Of a stretch of 64,000 nt of DNA, positions 13,041 to 23,164 are shown piece after piece. Numbering within the stretch: the first letter of the stretch is position 1; each line of letters opens with the position of its first letter. The position numbers and the translations under genes are program-made. The notes beneath the pieces are model-generated. The model saw only the letters and a list, made by a program, of their open reading frames with translations. It did no database searches and had not been told where the DNA came from. Source of the DNA: Ptiloglossa arizonensis (lineage: Eukaryota; Arthropoda; Insecta; Hymenoptera; Colletidae); NCBI RefSeq assembly GCF_051014685.1, contig NW_027479432.1, positions 1 through 64,000 of the forward strand. Reading direction: 5' to 3'.

Positions 13041-13700
13041 TCTCGCGAACGGATTGACCAATCCGCAAAATTTCTGTTGCATCTGAGAGTAGAAACTCGC
13101 CCGATTACAACGGTATGCGTACTTTTCCCCTAGGCCGTTCTAGTTATTCGTTTCGAGCATCAGAACTGCGAAAATTTTGGGTTTCTCAAGCGTTGCTTAC
13201 CTCCAAACTGCCATATCTCGCGAACGGATTGACCAATCCGCAAAATTTCTGTTGCATCTGAAAGTAGAATCGCGCCCGATTACAACTGTATGCGTACTTT
13301 TCCCCTAGTCCGTTCTAGTTATTCGTTTCGAGCATCAGAACTGCGAAAATTTTGGGTTTCTCAACCGTTTCTTACCTCCAAACTGCCATATCTCGCGAAC
13401 GGATTGACCAATCCGCAAAATTTCTGTTGCATCTGAAGGTAGCAACTCGCCCGATTACAACGGTATGCGTACTTTTCCCCTAGGCCCTTCTGGTTATTCG
13501 TTTCGAGCATCAGAACTGTGATAATTTTGAGTTTCTCAACCGTTTCTTACCTCCAAACTGCCATATCTCGCGAACGGATTGACCAGTCCGCAAAATTTCT
13601 GTTGCATCTGAAAGTAGAAAGTCGCCCGATTACAACGGTATGCGTACTTTTCCCCTAGACCGTTCTAGTTATGCTTGTCGAGCATCAGAACTGCGAAAAT
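12941..13700 (+). repeat. Four-monomer block, copy 1 (repeated about 2,100 bp downstream)
   Basis: Variant order GCCGCTCTAG, TTTTGTG, CATAATTCC, GAGAGTAG, TTTTGGG, GCGTTGCTT, GAATCGCGCC, CAACTGTATG, GAAGGTAGCAAC, GGCCCTTCTGG, GACCAGTCC. The same run lies at 15,041-15,802. GAATCGCGCC with CAACTGTATG is seen only in these two clean copies. Confidence 0.78.
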
Positions 13701-14270
13701 TTTGAGTTTCTCAAGCGTTTCTTACCTACAAACTGCCATATCTCGCGAACGGATAGACCAATCCGCAAAATTTCTGTTGCATCTGAAAGTAGAAACTCGC
13801 CCGATTACAACGGTATGCGTACTTTTCCCCGAGACCGTTCTAGTTATGCTTGTCGAGCATCAGAACTGCGAAAATTTTGAGTTTCTCAAGCGTTTCTTAC
13901 CTCCAAACTGCCATATCTCGCGAACGGATTGACCAGTCCGCAAAATTTCTGTTGCATCTGAAAGTAGAAAGTCGCCCGATTACAACGGTATGCGTACTTT
14001 TCCCCTAGACCGTTCTAGTTATGCTTGTCGAGCATCAGAACTGCGAAAATTTTGAGTTTCTCAAGCGTTTCTTACCTACAAACTGCCATATCTCGCGAAC
14101 GGATAGACCAATCCGCAAAATTTCTGTTGCATCTGAAAGTAGAAACTCGCCCGATTACAACGGTATGCGTACTTTTCCCCGAGACCGTTCTAGTTATGCT
14201 TGTCGAGCATCAGAACTGCGAAAATTTTGAGTTTCTCAAGCGTTTCTTACCTCCAAACTGCCATATCTCG
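13571..14270 (+). repeat. Two-monomer (350-bp) tandem duplication
   Basis: A dimer occurs twice in a row, 13,571-13,920 and 13,921-14,270. Its first monomer carries GACCAGTCC, GAAAGTCGCC and TAGACCG with GCTTGTCGAG. The second carries ACCTACAAAC, GGATAGACC and CCCCGAGACCG with GCTTGTCGAG. A third single copy sits at about 20,223-20,572. The two tandem copies look identical by eye, so the duplication is recent or the assembly repeated it. Confidence 0.85.
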
Positions 14271-15040
14271 CGAACGGATTGACTAATCCGCAAAATTTCT
14301 GTTGCATCTGAAAGTAGAAACTCGCCCGATTACAACGGTATGCGTACTTTTCCCCTAGGCCGTTCTAGTTATTCGTTTCGAGCATCAGAACTGCGAAAAT
14401 TTTGAGTTTCTCAAGCGTTTCTTACCTCCAAACTGCCATATCTCGCGAACGGATTGACCAATCCGCAAAATTTCTGTTGCATCTGAAAGTAGAAACTCGC
14501 CCGATTACAAAGGTATGCGTACTTTTCCCCTAGTCCGTTCTAGTTATTCGTTTCGAGCATCAGAACTGCGAAAATTTTGAGTTTCTCAACCGTTTCTTAC
14601 CTCCAAACTGCCATATCTCGCGAACGGATTGACCAATCCGCAAAATTTCTGTTGCATCTGAAAGTAGAAACTCGCCCGATTACAACGGTATGCGTGCTTT
14701 TCCCCTAGGCCGTTCTAGTTATTCGTTTCGAGCATCAGAAATGCGAAAATTTTGAGTTTCTCAAGCGTTTCTTACCTCCAAACTGCCATATCTCGCGAAT
14801 GGATTGACCAATCCGCAAAATTTCTGTTGCATCTGAAAGTAGAAGCTCGCCCGATTACAACGGTATGCGTACTTTTCCCCTAGTCCGTTCTAGTTATTCG
14901 TTTCGAGCATCAGAACTGCGAAAATTTTGAGTTACTCAAGCGTTTCTTACCTCCAAACTGCCATATCTCGCGAACGGATTGACTAATCCGAAAAATTTCT
15001 GTTGCATCTGAAAGTAGAAACTCGCCCGATTACAACGGTA
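14271..15040 (+). repeat. Mosaic satellite between blocks, with private substitutions
   Basis: About four monomers: GACTAATCCGC; an ACAAAGGTATG/TAGTCCG type; one with the unique TGCGTGCTTTT (14,691); and one with GTTACTCAAG (14,931). Both private changes recur in the mirrored raw arm (7,661 and 7,414), which makes this short stretch a useful anchor for proving the palindrome is one molecule read twice. Confidence 0.8.
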
Positions 15041-15802
15041 TGCGTACTTTTCCCCTAGGCCGCTCTAGTTATTCGTTTCGAGCATCAGAACTGCGAAAAT
15101 TTTGTGTTTCTCAAGTGTTTCATAATTCCAAACTGCCATATCTCGCGAACGGATTGACCAATCCGCAAAATTTCTGTTGCATCTGAGAGTAGAAACTCGC
15201 CCGATTACAACGGTATGCGTACTTTTCCCCTAGGCCGTTTTTTAGTTATTCGTTTCGAGCATCAGAACTGCGAAAATTTTGGGTTTCTCAAGCGTTGCTT
15301 ACCTCCAAACTGCCATATCTCGCGAACGGATTGACCAATCCGCAAAATTTCTGTTGCATCTGAAAGTAGAATCGCGCCCGATTACAACTGTATGCGTACT
15401 TTTCCCCTAGTCCGTTCTAGTTATTCGTTTCGAGCATCAGAACTGCGAAAATTTTGGGTTTCTCAAGCGTTTCTTACCTCCAAACTGCCATATCTCGCGA
15501 ACGGATTGACCAATCCGCAAAATTTCTGTTGCATCTGAAGGTAGCAACTCGCCCGATTACAACGGTATGCGTACTTTTCCCCTAGGCCCTTCTGGTTATT
15601 CGTTTCGAGCATCAGAACTGTGATAATTTTGAGTTTCTCAACCGTTTCTTACCTCCAAACTGCCATATCTCGCGAACGGATTGACCAGTCCGCAAAATTT
15701 CTGTTGCATCTGAAAGTAGAAAGTCGCCCGATTACAACGGTATGCGTACTTTTCCCCTAGACCGTTCTAGTTATGCTTGTCGAGCATCAGAACTGCGAAA
15801 AT
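15041..15802 (+). repeat. Four-monomer block, copy 2, with a real T-run insertion
   Basis: Copy of 12,941-13,700 displaced 12 monomers. At 15,238 it reads CCGTTTTTTAG where other monomers have CCGTTCTAG, adding 2 bases and shifting the register of everything after it. The mirrored place in the raw left arm (about 7,081-7,100) also has a lengthened, altered A-rich run (AATAACTAAACTAACGG), so the change is probably in the molecule rather than a consensus error. Confidence 0.75.
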
Positions 15803-17430
15803 ATTGAGTTTCTCAAGCGTTTCTTACCTCCAAACTGCCATATCTCGCGAACGGATTGACCAATCCGCAAAATTTCTGTTGCATCTGAAAGTAGAAACTC
15901 GCCCGATTACAACGGTATGCGTACTTTTCCCCGAGACCGTTCTAGTTATGCTTGTCGAGCATCAGAACTGCGAAAATTTTGAGTTTCTCAAGCGTTTCTT
16001 ACCTCCAAACTGCCATATCTCGCGAACGGATTGACTAATCCGCAAAATTTCTGTTGCATCTGAAAGTAGAAACTCGCCCGATTACAACGGTATGCGTACT
16101 TTTCCCCTAGGCCGTTCTAGTTATTCGTTTCGAGCATCAGAACTGCGAAAATTTTGAGTTTCTCAAGCGTTTCTTACCTCCAAACTGCCATATCTCGCGA
16201 ACGGATTGACCAATCCGCAAAATTTCTGTTGCATCTGAAAGTAGAAACTCGCCCGATTACAAAGGTATGCGTACTTTTCCCCTAGTCCGTTCTAGTTATT
16301 CGTTTCGAGCATCAGAACTGCGAAAATTTTGAGTTTCTCAAGCGTTTCTTACCTCCAAACTGCCATATCTCGCGAACGGATTGACCAATCCGCAAAATTT
16401 CTGTTGCATCTGAAAGTAGAAACCCGCCCGATTACAACGGTATGCGTACTTTTCCCCTAGGCCGTTCTGGTTATTCGTTTCGAGCATCAGAACTGTGATA
16501 ATTTTGAGTTTCTCAACCGTTTCTTACCTCCAAACTGCCATATCTCGCGAACGGATTGACCAATCCGCAAAATTTCTGTTGCATCTGAAAGTAGAAACTC
16601 GCCCGATTACAACGGAATGCGTACTTTTCCCCTAGGCCGTTCTAGTTATTCGTTTCGAGCATCAGAAATGCGAAAATTTTGAGTTTCTCAAGCGTTTCTT
16701 ACCTCCAAACTGCCATATCTCGCGAATGGATTGACCAATCCGCAAAATTTCTGTTGCATCTGAAAGTAGAAGCTCGCCCGATTACAACGGTATGCGTACT
16801 TTTCCCCTAGTCCGTTCTAGTTATTCGTTTCGAGCATCAGAACTGCGAAAATTTTGAGTTTCTCAAGCGTTTCTTACCTCCAAACTGCCATATCTCGCGA
16901 ACAGATTGACTAATCCGAAAAATTTCTGTTGCATCTGAAAGTAGAAACTCGCCCGATTACAACGGTATGCGTACTTTTCCCCTAGGCCGTTCTAGTTATT
17001 CGTTTCGAGCATCAGAACTGCGAAAATTTTGAGTTTCTCAAGCATTTCTTACCTCCAAACTGCCATATCGCGCGAAGGGATTGACCAATCCGCAAAATTT
17101 CTGTTGCATCTGAAAGTAGAAGCTCGCCCGATTACAACGGTGTGCGTACTTTTCCCCTAGGCCGTTCTAGTTATTCGTTTCGAGCATCAGAACTGCGAAA
17201 ATTTTGAGTTTCTCAAGCGTTTCTTACATCCAAACTGCCATATCTCGCGAACGGATTGACCAATCCGCAAAATTTTTGTTGCATCTGAAAGTAGAAACTC
17301 GCCCGATTACAACGGTATGCGTACTTTTCCCCTAGGCCGCTCTAGTTATTCGTTTCGAGCATCAGAACTGCGAAAATTTTGTGTTTCTCAAGTGTTTCAT
17401 AATTCCAAACTGCCATATCTCGCGAACGGA
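15780..17430 (+). repeat. Nine-monomer block, copy 1 (repeated 4,550 bp downstream)
   Basis: Variant order CCCCGAGACCG, GACTAATCCGC, ACAAAGG, GAAACCCGCC with GGCCGTTCTGG and GTGATAATT, AAATGCG, GCGAATGG, GACTAATCCGAAAA, the rare AAGCATTTCTT (17,040), GCGCGAAGGG, GGTGTGCG, ACATCC, AATTTTTGTTG, CATAATTCC. The copy is at 20,330-21,980, exactly 26 monomers on. The match ends inside the monomer after CATAATTCC. Confidence 0.82.
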
Positions 17431-18566
17431 TTGACCAATCCGCAAAATTTCTGTTGCATCTGAGAGTAGAAACTCGCCCGATTACAACGGTATGCGTACT
17501 TTTCCCCTAGGCCGTTCTAGTTATTCGTTTCCAGCATGAGAAATGCGAAAATTTTGGGTTTCTCAAGCGTTGCTTACCTCCAAACTGCCATATCTCGCGA
17601 ACGGATTGACCAATCCGCAAAATTTCTGTTGCATCTGAAAGTAGAAACTCGCCCGATTACAACGGTATGCGTACTTTTCCCCTAGGCCGTTCTAGTTATT
17701 CGTTTCGAGCATCAGAAATGCGAAAATTTTGAGTTTCTCAAGCGTTTCTTACCTCCAAACTGCCATATCTCGCGAACGGATTGACCAATCCGCAAAATTT
17801 CTGTTGCATCTGAGAGTAGAAACTCGCCCGATTACAACGGTATGCGTACTTTTCCCCTAGGCCGTTCTAGTTATTCGTTTCGAGCATCAGAACTGTGATA
17901 ATTTTGAGTTTCTCAAGCGTTTCTTACCTACAAACTGCCATATCTCGCGAACGGATTGACCAATCCGCAAAATTTCTGTTGCATCTGAAAGTAGAAACTC
18001 GCCCGATTACAACGGTATGCGTACTTTTCCCCTAGACCGTTCTAGTTATGCTTGTCGAGCATCAGAACTCTGAAAATTTTGAGTTTCTCAAGCGTTTCTT
18101 ACCTCCAAACTGCCATATCTCGCGAACGGATTGACCAATCCGCAAAATTTCTGTTGCATCTGAAAGTAGAAACTCGCCCGATTACAAAGGTATGCGTACT
18201 TTTCCCCTTGTCCGTTCTAGTTATTCGTTTCCAGCATCAGAACTGCGAAAATTTTGAGTTTCTCAAGCGCTTCTTACCTCCAAACTGCCATATCTCGCGA
18301 ACGGATTGACCAATCCGCAAAATTTCTGTTGCATCTGAAAGTAGAATCTCGCCCGATTACAACTGTATGCGTACTTTTCCCCTAGTCCGTTCTAGTTATT
18401 CGTTTCGAGCATCAGAACTGCGAAAATTTTGGGTTTCTCAAGCGTTTCTTACCTCCAAACTGCCATATCTCGCGAACGGATTGACCAATCCGCAAAATTT
18501 CTGTTGCATCTGAAGGTAGCAACTCGCCCGATTACAACGGTATGCGTACTTTTCCCCTAGGCCCTT
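17431..18566 (+). repeat. Mosaic satellite segment
   Basis: Roughly six and a half monomers without a close neighbouring copy. The first part (GAGAGTAG, then TTTCCAGCATGAGAAATGCG with TTTTGGG at 17,528-17,560) matches 22,340-22,480 at a displacement of 4,900 bp (28 monomers). Later monomers carry AACTCTGAAAA (18,066), CCCCTTGTCCG (18,205) and GAATCTCGCC (18,345). Nothing but satellite. Confidence 0.75.
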
Positions 18567-20217
18567 CTGGTTATTCGTTTCGAACATCAGAACTGTGATA
18601 ATTTTGAGTTTCTCAACCGTTTCTTACCTCCAAACTGCCATATCTCGCGAACGGATTGACCAGTCCGCAAAATTTCTGTTGCATCTGAAAGTAGAAAGTC
18701 GCCCGATTACAACGGTATGCGTACTTTTCCCCTAGACCGTTCTAGTTATGCTTGCCGAGCATCAGAACTGCGAAAATTTTGAGTTTCTCAAGCGTTTCTT
18801 ACCTCCAAACTGCCATATCTCGCGAACGGATTGACCAATCCGCAAAATTTCTGTTGCATCTGAAGGTAGCAACTCGCCCGATTACAACGGTATGCGTACT
18901 TTTCCCCTAGGCCCTTCTGGTTATTCGTTTCGAGCATCAGAACTGTGATAATTTTGAGTTTCTCAACCGTTTCTTACCTCCAAACTGCCATATCTCGCGA
19001 ACGGATTGACCAGTCCGCAAAATTTCTGTTGCATCTGAAAGTAGAAAGTCGCCCGATTACAACGGTATGCGTACTTTTCCCCTAGACCGTTCTAGTTATG
19101 CTTGTCGAGCATCAGAACTGCGAAAATTTTGAGTTTCTCAAGCGTTTCTTACCTCCAATCTGCCATATCTCGCGAACGGATTGACTAATCCGCAAAATTT
19201 CTGTTGCATCTGAAAGTAGAAACTCGCCCGATTACAACGGTGTGCGTACTTTTCCCCTAGGCCGTTCTAGTTATTCGTTTCGAGCATCAGAACTGCGAAA
19301 ATTTTGAGTTTCTCAAGCGTTTCTTACCTACAAACTGCCATATCTCGCGAACGGATTGACCAATCCGCAAAATTTCTGTTGCATCTGAAAGTAGAAGCTC
19401 GCCCGCTTACAAAGGTATGCGTACTTTTCCCCTAGACCGTTCTAGTTATGCTTGTCGAGCATCAGAACTGCGAAAATTTTGAGTTTCTCAAGCGTTTCAT
19501 ACCTCCAAACTGCCATATCTCGCGAATGGATTGACCAATCCGCAAAATTTCTGTTGCATCTGAAAGTAGAAGCTCGCCCGATTACAACGGTATGCGTACT
19601 TTTCCCCTAGTCCGTTCTAGTTATTCGTTTCGAGCATCAGAACTGCGAAAATTTTGAGTTTCTCAAGCGTTTCTTACCTCCAAACTGCCATATCTCGCGA
19701 ACGGATTGACTAATCCGAAAAATTTCTGTTGCATCTGAAAGTAGAAACTCGCCCGATTACAACGGTATGCGTACTTTTCCCCTAGGCCGTTCTAGTTATT
19801 CGTTTCGAGCATCAGAACTGCGAAAATTTTGAGTTTCTCAAGCGTTTCTTACCTACAAACTGCCATATCGCGCGAAGGGATTGACCAATCCGCAAAATTT
19901 CTGTTGCATCTGAAAGTAGAAGCTCGCCCGATTACAACGGTGTGCGTACTTTTCCCCTAGGCCGTTCTATTTATTCGTTTCGAGCATCAGAACTGCGAAA
20001 ATTTTGAGTTTCTCAAGCGTTTCTTACATCCAAACTGCCATATCTCGCGAACGGATTGACCTATCCGCAAAATTTTTGTTGCATCTGAAAGTAGAAACTC
20101 GCCCGATTACAACGGTATGCGTACTTTTCCCCTAGGCCGCTCTAGTTATTCGTTTCGAGCATCAGAACTGCGAAAATTTTGTGTTTCTCAAGTGTTTCAT
20201 AATTCCAAACTGCCATA
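18567..20217 (+). repeat. Nine-monomer block, copy 2
   Basis: Matches 11,390-13,040 variant for variant, including GCTTGCCGAG (about 18,751) and the TCTATTTATT change near 19,968. Private changes are CGAACATCAG (about 18,580), GTTTCATACCTCC (about 19,496) and GACCTATCC (about 20,059). Just after the CATAATTCC monomer the match switches to the two-monomer unit of 13,921-14,270, a clear recombination-type junction near 20,225. Confidence 0.82.
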
Positions 20218-20329
20218 TCTCGCGAACGGATTGACCAGTCCGCAAAATTTCTGTTGCATCTGAAAGTAGAAAGTCGCCCGATTACAACGGTATGCGTACT
20301 TTTCCCCTAGACCGTTCTAGTTATGCTTG

Positions 20330-21980
20330 TCGAGCATCAGAACTGCGAAAATTTTGAGTTTCTCAAGCGTTTCTTACCTACAAACTGCCATATCTCGCGA
20401 ACGGATAGACCAATCCGCAAAATTTCTGTTGCATCTGAAAGTAGAAACTCGCCCGATTACAACGGTATGCGTACTTTTCCCCGAGACCGTTCTAGTTATG
20501 CTTGTCGAGCATCAGAACTGCGAAAATTTTGAGTTTCTCAAGCGTTTCTTACCTCCAAACTGCCATATCTCGCGAACGGATTGACTAATCCGCAAAATTT
20601 CTGTTGCATCTGAAAGTAGAAACTCGCCCGATTACAACGGTATGCGTACTTTTCCCCTAGGCCGTTCTAGTTATTCGTTTCGAGCATCAGAACTGCGAAA
20701 ATTTTGAGTTTCTCAAGCGTTTCTTACCTCCAAACTGCCATATCTCGCGAACGGATTGACCAATCCGCAAAATTTCTGTTGCATCTGAAAGTAGAAACTC
20801 GCCCGATTACAAAGGTATGCGTACTTTTCCCCTAGTCCGTTCTAGTTATTCGTTTCGAGCATCAGAACTGCGAAAATTTTGAGTTTCTCAACCGTTTCTT
20901 ACCTCCAAACTGCCATATCTCGCGAACGGATTGACCAATCCGCAAAATTTCTGTTGCATCTGAAAGTAGAAACCCGCCCGATTACAACGGTATGCGTACT
21001 TTTCCCCTAGGCCGTTCTGGTTATTCGTTTCGAGCATCAGAACTGTGATAATTTTGAGTTTCTCAACCGTTTCTTACCTCCAAACTGCCATATCTCGCGA
21101 ACGGATTGACCAATCCGCAAAATTTCTGTTGCATCTGAAAGTAGAAACTCGCCCGATTACAACGGTATGCGTACTTTTCCCCTAGGCCGTTCTAGTTATT
21201 CGTTTCGAGCATCAGAAATGCGAAAATTTTGAGTTTCTCAAGCGTTTCTTACCTCCAAACTGCCATATCTCGCGAATGGATTGACCAATCCGCAAAATTT
21301 CTGTTGCATCTGAAAGTAGAAGCTCGCCCGATTACAACGGTATGCGTACTTTTCCCCTAGTCCGTTCTAGTTATTCGTTTCGAGCATCAGAACTGCGAAA
21401 ATTTTGAGTTTCTCAAGCGTTTCTTACCTCCAAACTGCCATATCTCGCGAACGGATTGACTAATCCGAAAAATTTCTGTTGCATCTGAAAGTAGAAACTC
21501 GCCCGATTACAACGGTATGCGTACTTTTCCCCTAGGCCGTTCTAGTTATTCGTTTCGAGCATCAGAACTGCGAAAATTTTGAGTTTCTCAAGCATTTCTT
21601 ACCTCCAAACTGCCATATCGCGCGAAGGGATTGACCAATTCGCAAAATTTCTGTTGCATCTGAAAGTAGAAGCTCGCCCGATTACAACGGTGTGCGTACT
21701 TTTCCCCTAGGCCGTTCTAGTTATTCGTTTCGAGCATCAGAACTGCGAAAATTTTGAGTTTCTCAAGCGTTTCTTACATCCAAACTGCCATATCTCGCGA
21801 ACGGATTGACCAATCCGCAAAATTTTTGTTGCATCTGAAAGTAGAAACTCGCCCGATTACAACGGTATGCGTACTTTTCCCCTAGGCCGCTCTAGTTATT
21901 CGTTTCGAGCATCAGAACTGCGAAAATTTTGTGTTTCTCAAGTGTTTCATAATTCCAAACTGCCATATCTCGCGAACGGA
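20330..21980 (+). repeat. Nine-monomer block, copy 2
   Basis: Copy of 15,780-17,430, including AAGCATTTCTT at 21,590. Differences include a GACCAATTCGC change (about 21,632) and GAACGG here for GAACAG at 16,900. It overlaps at its left edge with the dimer unit shared with 13,921-14,270, so this region is built from at least two older segments. Confidence 0.82.
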
Positions 21981-22669
21981 TTGACCAATCCGCAAAATTT
22001 CTGTTGCACCTGAAAGTAGAAAGTCGCCCGATTACAACGGTATGCGTACTTTTCCCCTAGTCTGTTCTAGTTATTCGTTTCGAGCATCAGAACTGCGAAA
22101 ATGTTGAGTTTCTCAAGCGTTTCTTACATCCAAACTGCCATATCTCGCGAACGGATTGACCAATCCGCAAAATTTCTGATGCATCTGAAAGTAGAAACTC
22201 GCCCGATTACAACGGTATGCGTACTTTTCCCCTAGGCCGCTCTAGTTATTCGTTTCGAGCATCAGAACTGCGAAAATTTTGTGTTTCTCAAGTGTTTCAT
22301 AATTCCAAACTGCCATATCTCGCGAACGGATTGACCAATCCGCAAAATTTCTGTTGCATCTGAGAGTAGAATCTCGCCCGATTACAACGGTATGCGTACT
22401 TTTCCCCTAGGCCGTTCTAGTTATTCGTTTCCAGCATGAGAAATGCGAAAATTTTGGGTTTCTCAAGCGTTGCTTACCTCCAAACTGCCATATCTCGCGT
22501 ACGGATTGACCAATCTGCAAAATTTCTGTTGCATCTGAAAGTAGAAACTCGCCCGATTACAACGGTATGCGTACTTTTCCCCTAGGCCGTTCTGGTTATT
22601 CGTTTCGAGCATCAGAACTGTGACAATATTGAGTTTCTCAACCGTTTCTTACCTCCAAACTGCCATATC

Positions 22670-22675
22670 TCGCGA
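22670..22675. other. TCGCGA (NruI) palindrome, present in most monomers
   Basis: Consensus positions 20-25. The site contains two CpGs and recurs once per 175 bp, so genomic digestion should give a 175-bp ladder if it is unmethylated. It is lost in the GCGCGAAGGG variants (for example about 12,691, 17,068, 21,618, 42,793) and in the TCTCCCGAA variants (about 24,596 and 39,996). Confidence 0.85.
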
Positions 22676-22676
22676 A

Positions 22677-22692
22677 CGGATTGACCAATCCG
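22677..22692. other. Short dyad CGGATTG-AC-CAATCCG in the monomer
   Basis: Consensus positions 27-42 form a perfect inverted repeat with 7-bp arms and a 2-base centre, the strongest dyad I see in the unit. It is intact in most clean monomers. Recurrent variants break it: GACCAGTCC, GACCATTCC, GACCACTCC, GACCTTTCC, CAATTCG, ATAGACC and GAACAGATTG. GACTAATCC changes only the centre and one arm edge. Being so tolerant of change, it may have no strict protein-binding role. Dyads are reported as common in centromeric satellites, but function here is inference. Confidence 0.75.
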
Positions 22693-22755
22693 CAAAATTT
22701 CTGTTGCATCTGAAAGTAGAAACTCGCCCGATTACAACGGTATGCGTACTTTTCC

Positions 22756-22761
22756 CCTAGG
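22756..22761. other. CCTAGG (AvrII) palindrome, present in a large subset of monomers
   Basis: Consensus positions 106-111. It occurs in the CCTAGGCC monomer types but not in CCTAGTCC, CCTAGACC, CCTAGAAC, CCTTGGCC or CCGAGACC types. A digest would therefore release multi-monomer fragments that reflect the block structure, unlike the site occurring nearly once per monomer at consensus positions 20-25. Confidence 0.85.
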
Positions 22762-22797
22762 CCGTTCTAGTTATTCGTTTCGAGCATCAGAACTGCG

Positions 22798-22805
22798 AAA
22801 ATTTT
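22798..22805. other. AAAATTTT tract (A4T4) in the monomer
   Basis: Consensus positions 148-155, a self-complementary A/T tract. A related CAAAATTT lies at consensus 43-50, 104 bp upstream. A4T4 steps bend DNA when phased with the helix, and such tracts are frequent in satellites. Variants GTGATAATTTTG and AAAATGTTGAG interrupt it in definable monomer classes. Bending is inferred, not shown. Confidence 0.7.
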
Positions 22806-23164
22806 GAGTTTCCCAAGCGTTTCTTACCTCCAAACTGCCATATCTCGCGAATGGATTGACCAATCCGCAAAATTTCTGTTGCATCTTAAAGTAGAAACTC
22901 GCCCGATTACAACGGTATGCGTACTTTTCCCCTAGGCCGTTCTAGTTATTCGTTTCGAGCATCAGAACTGCGAAAATTTTGAGTTTCTCAAGCGTTTCTT
23001 ACCTCCAAACTGCCATATCTCGCGAACGGATTGACCAATCCGCAAAATTTCTGTTGCATCTGAAAGTAGAAACTCGCCCGATTACAAAGGTATGCGTACT
23101 TTTCCCCTAGTCCGTTCTAGTTATTCGTTTCGAGCATCAGAACTGCGAAAATTTTGAGTTTCTC

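Larger units (their letters stand above)
22651..22825 (+). repeat. Exemplar monomer close to consensus
   Basis: One full 175-bp unit that matches the commonest base at nearly every position; the visible departure is TTTCCCAAG for TTTCTCAAG near its end. By counting the consensus: 77 of 175 bases are G or C (44%), and there are 13 CpG dinucleotides against about 8 expected from its 45 C and 32 G. Landmarks in order: TCGCGA, a 16-base dyad, CAAAATTT, the variable block after GAAAGTAG, CCTAGG, TTCGTTTCGAGC, AAAATTTT. Used below to place per-monomer motifs. Confidence 0.9.
21981..23164 (+). repeat. Mosaic satellite segment across the end of the palindrome
   Basis: Contains the unique GCACCTG (22,006), then AATGTTGAG, ACATCC, CTGATGCATC, GCCGCTCTAG and CATAATTCC; 22,021-22,370 is repeated at 24,646-24,995 (15 monomers on). 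Inverted matching to the left arm stops at 22,110 only because the window begins at the partner position. The rest (22,371-23,164) is near-consensus monomers with private changes CGCGTACGG, CAATCTGC, GACAATATTG and GCATCTTAAAG. Confidence 0.75.

Noticed and set aside
22171..22189. CTGATGCATCTGAAAG variant as a plus-strand hammerhead core
   Set aside because: It occurs only in one monomer subclass, lacks the conserved A after CUGAUG, and has a 4-base spacer that cannot make stem II.
22771..22785. Possible CENP-B box at TTATTCGTTTCGAGC
   Set aside because: It shares only the TTCG start with the NTTCGNNNNANNCGGGN core; the A and CGGG positions do not match on either strand.
22776..22796. Minus-strand CTGATGCTCGAAAC, resembling a hammerhead ribozyme core (CUGANGA...GAAA)
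   Set aside because: The third conserved A is C, only two bases separate the halves so no stem II can form, and I found no matching cleavage-site strand. A covariance search with the hammerhead models would settle it; no hit is expected.
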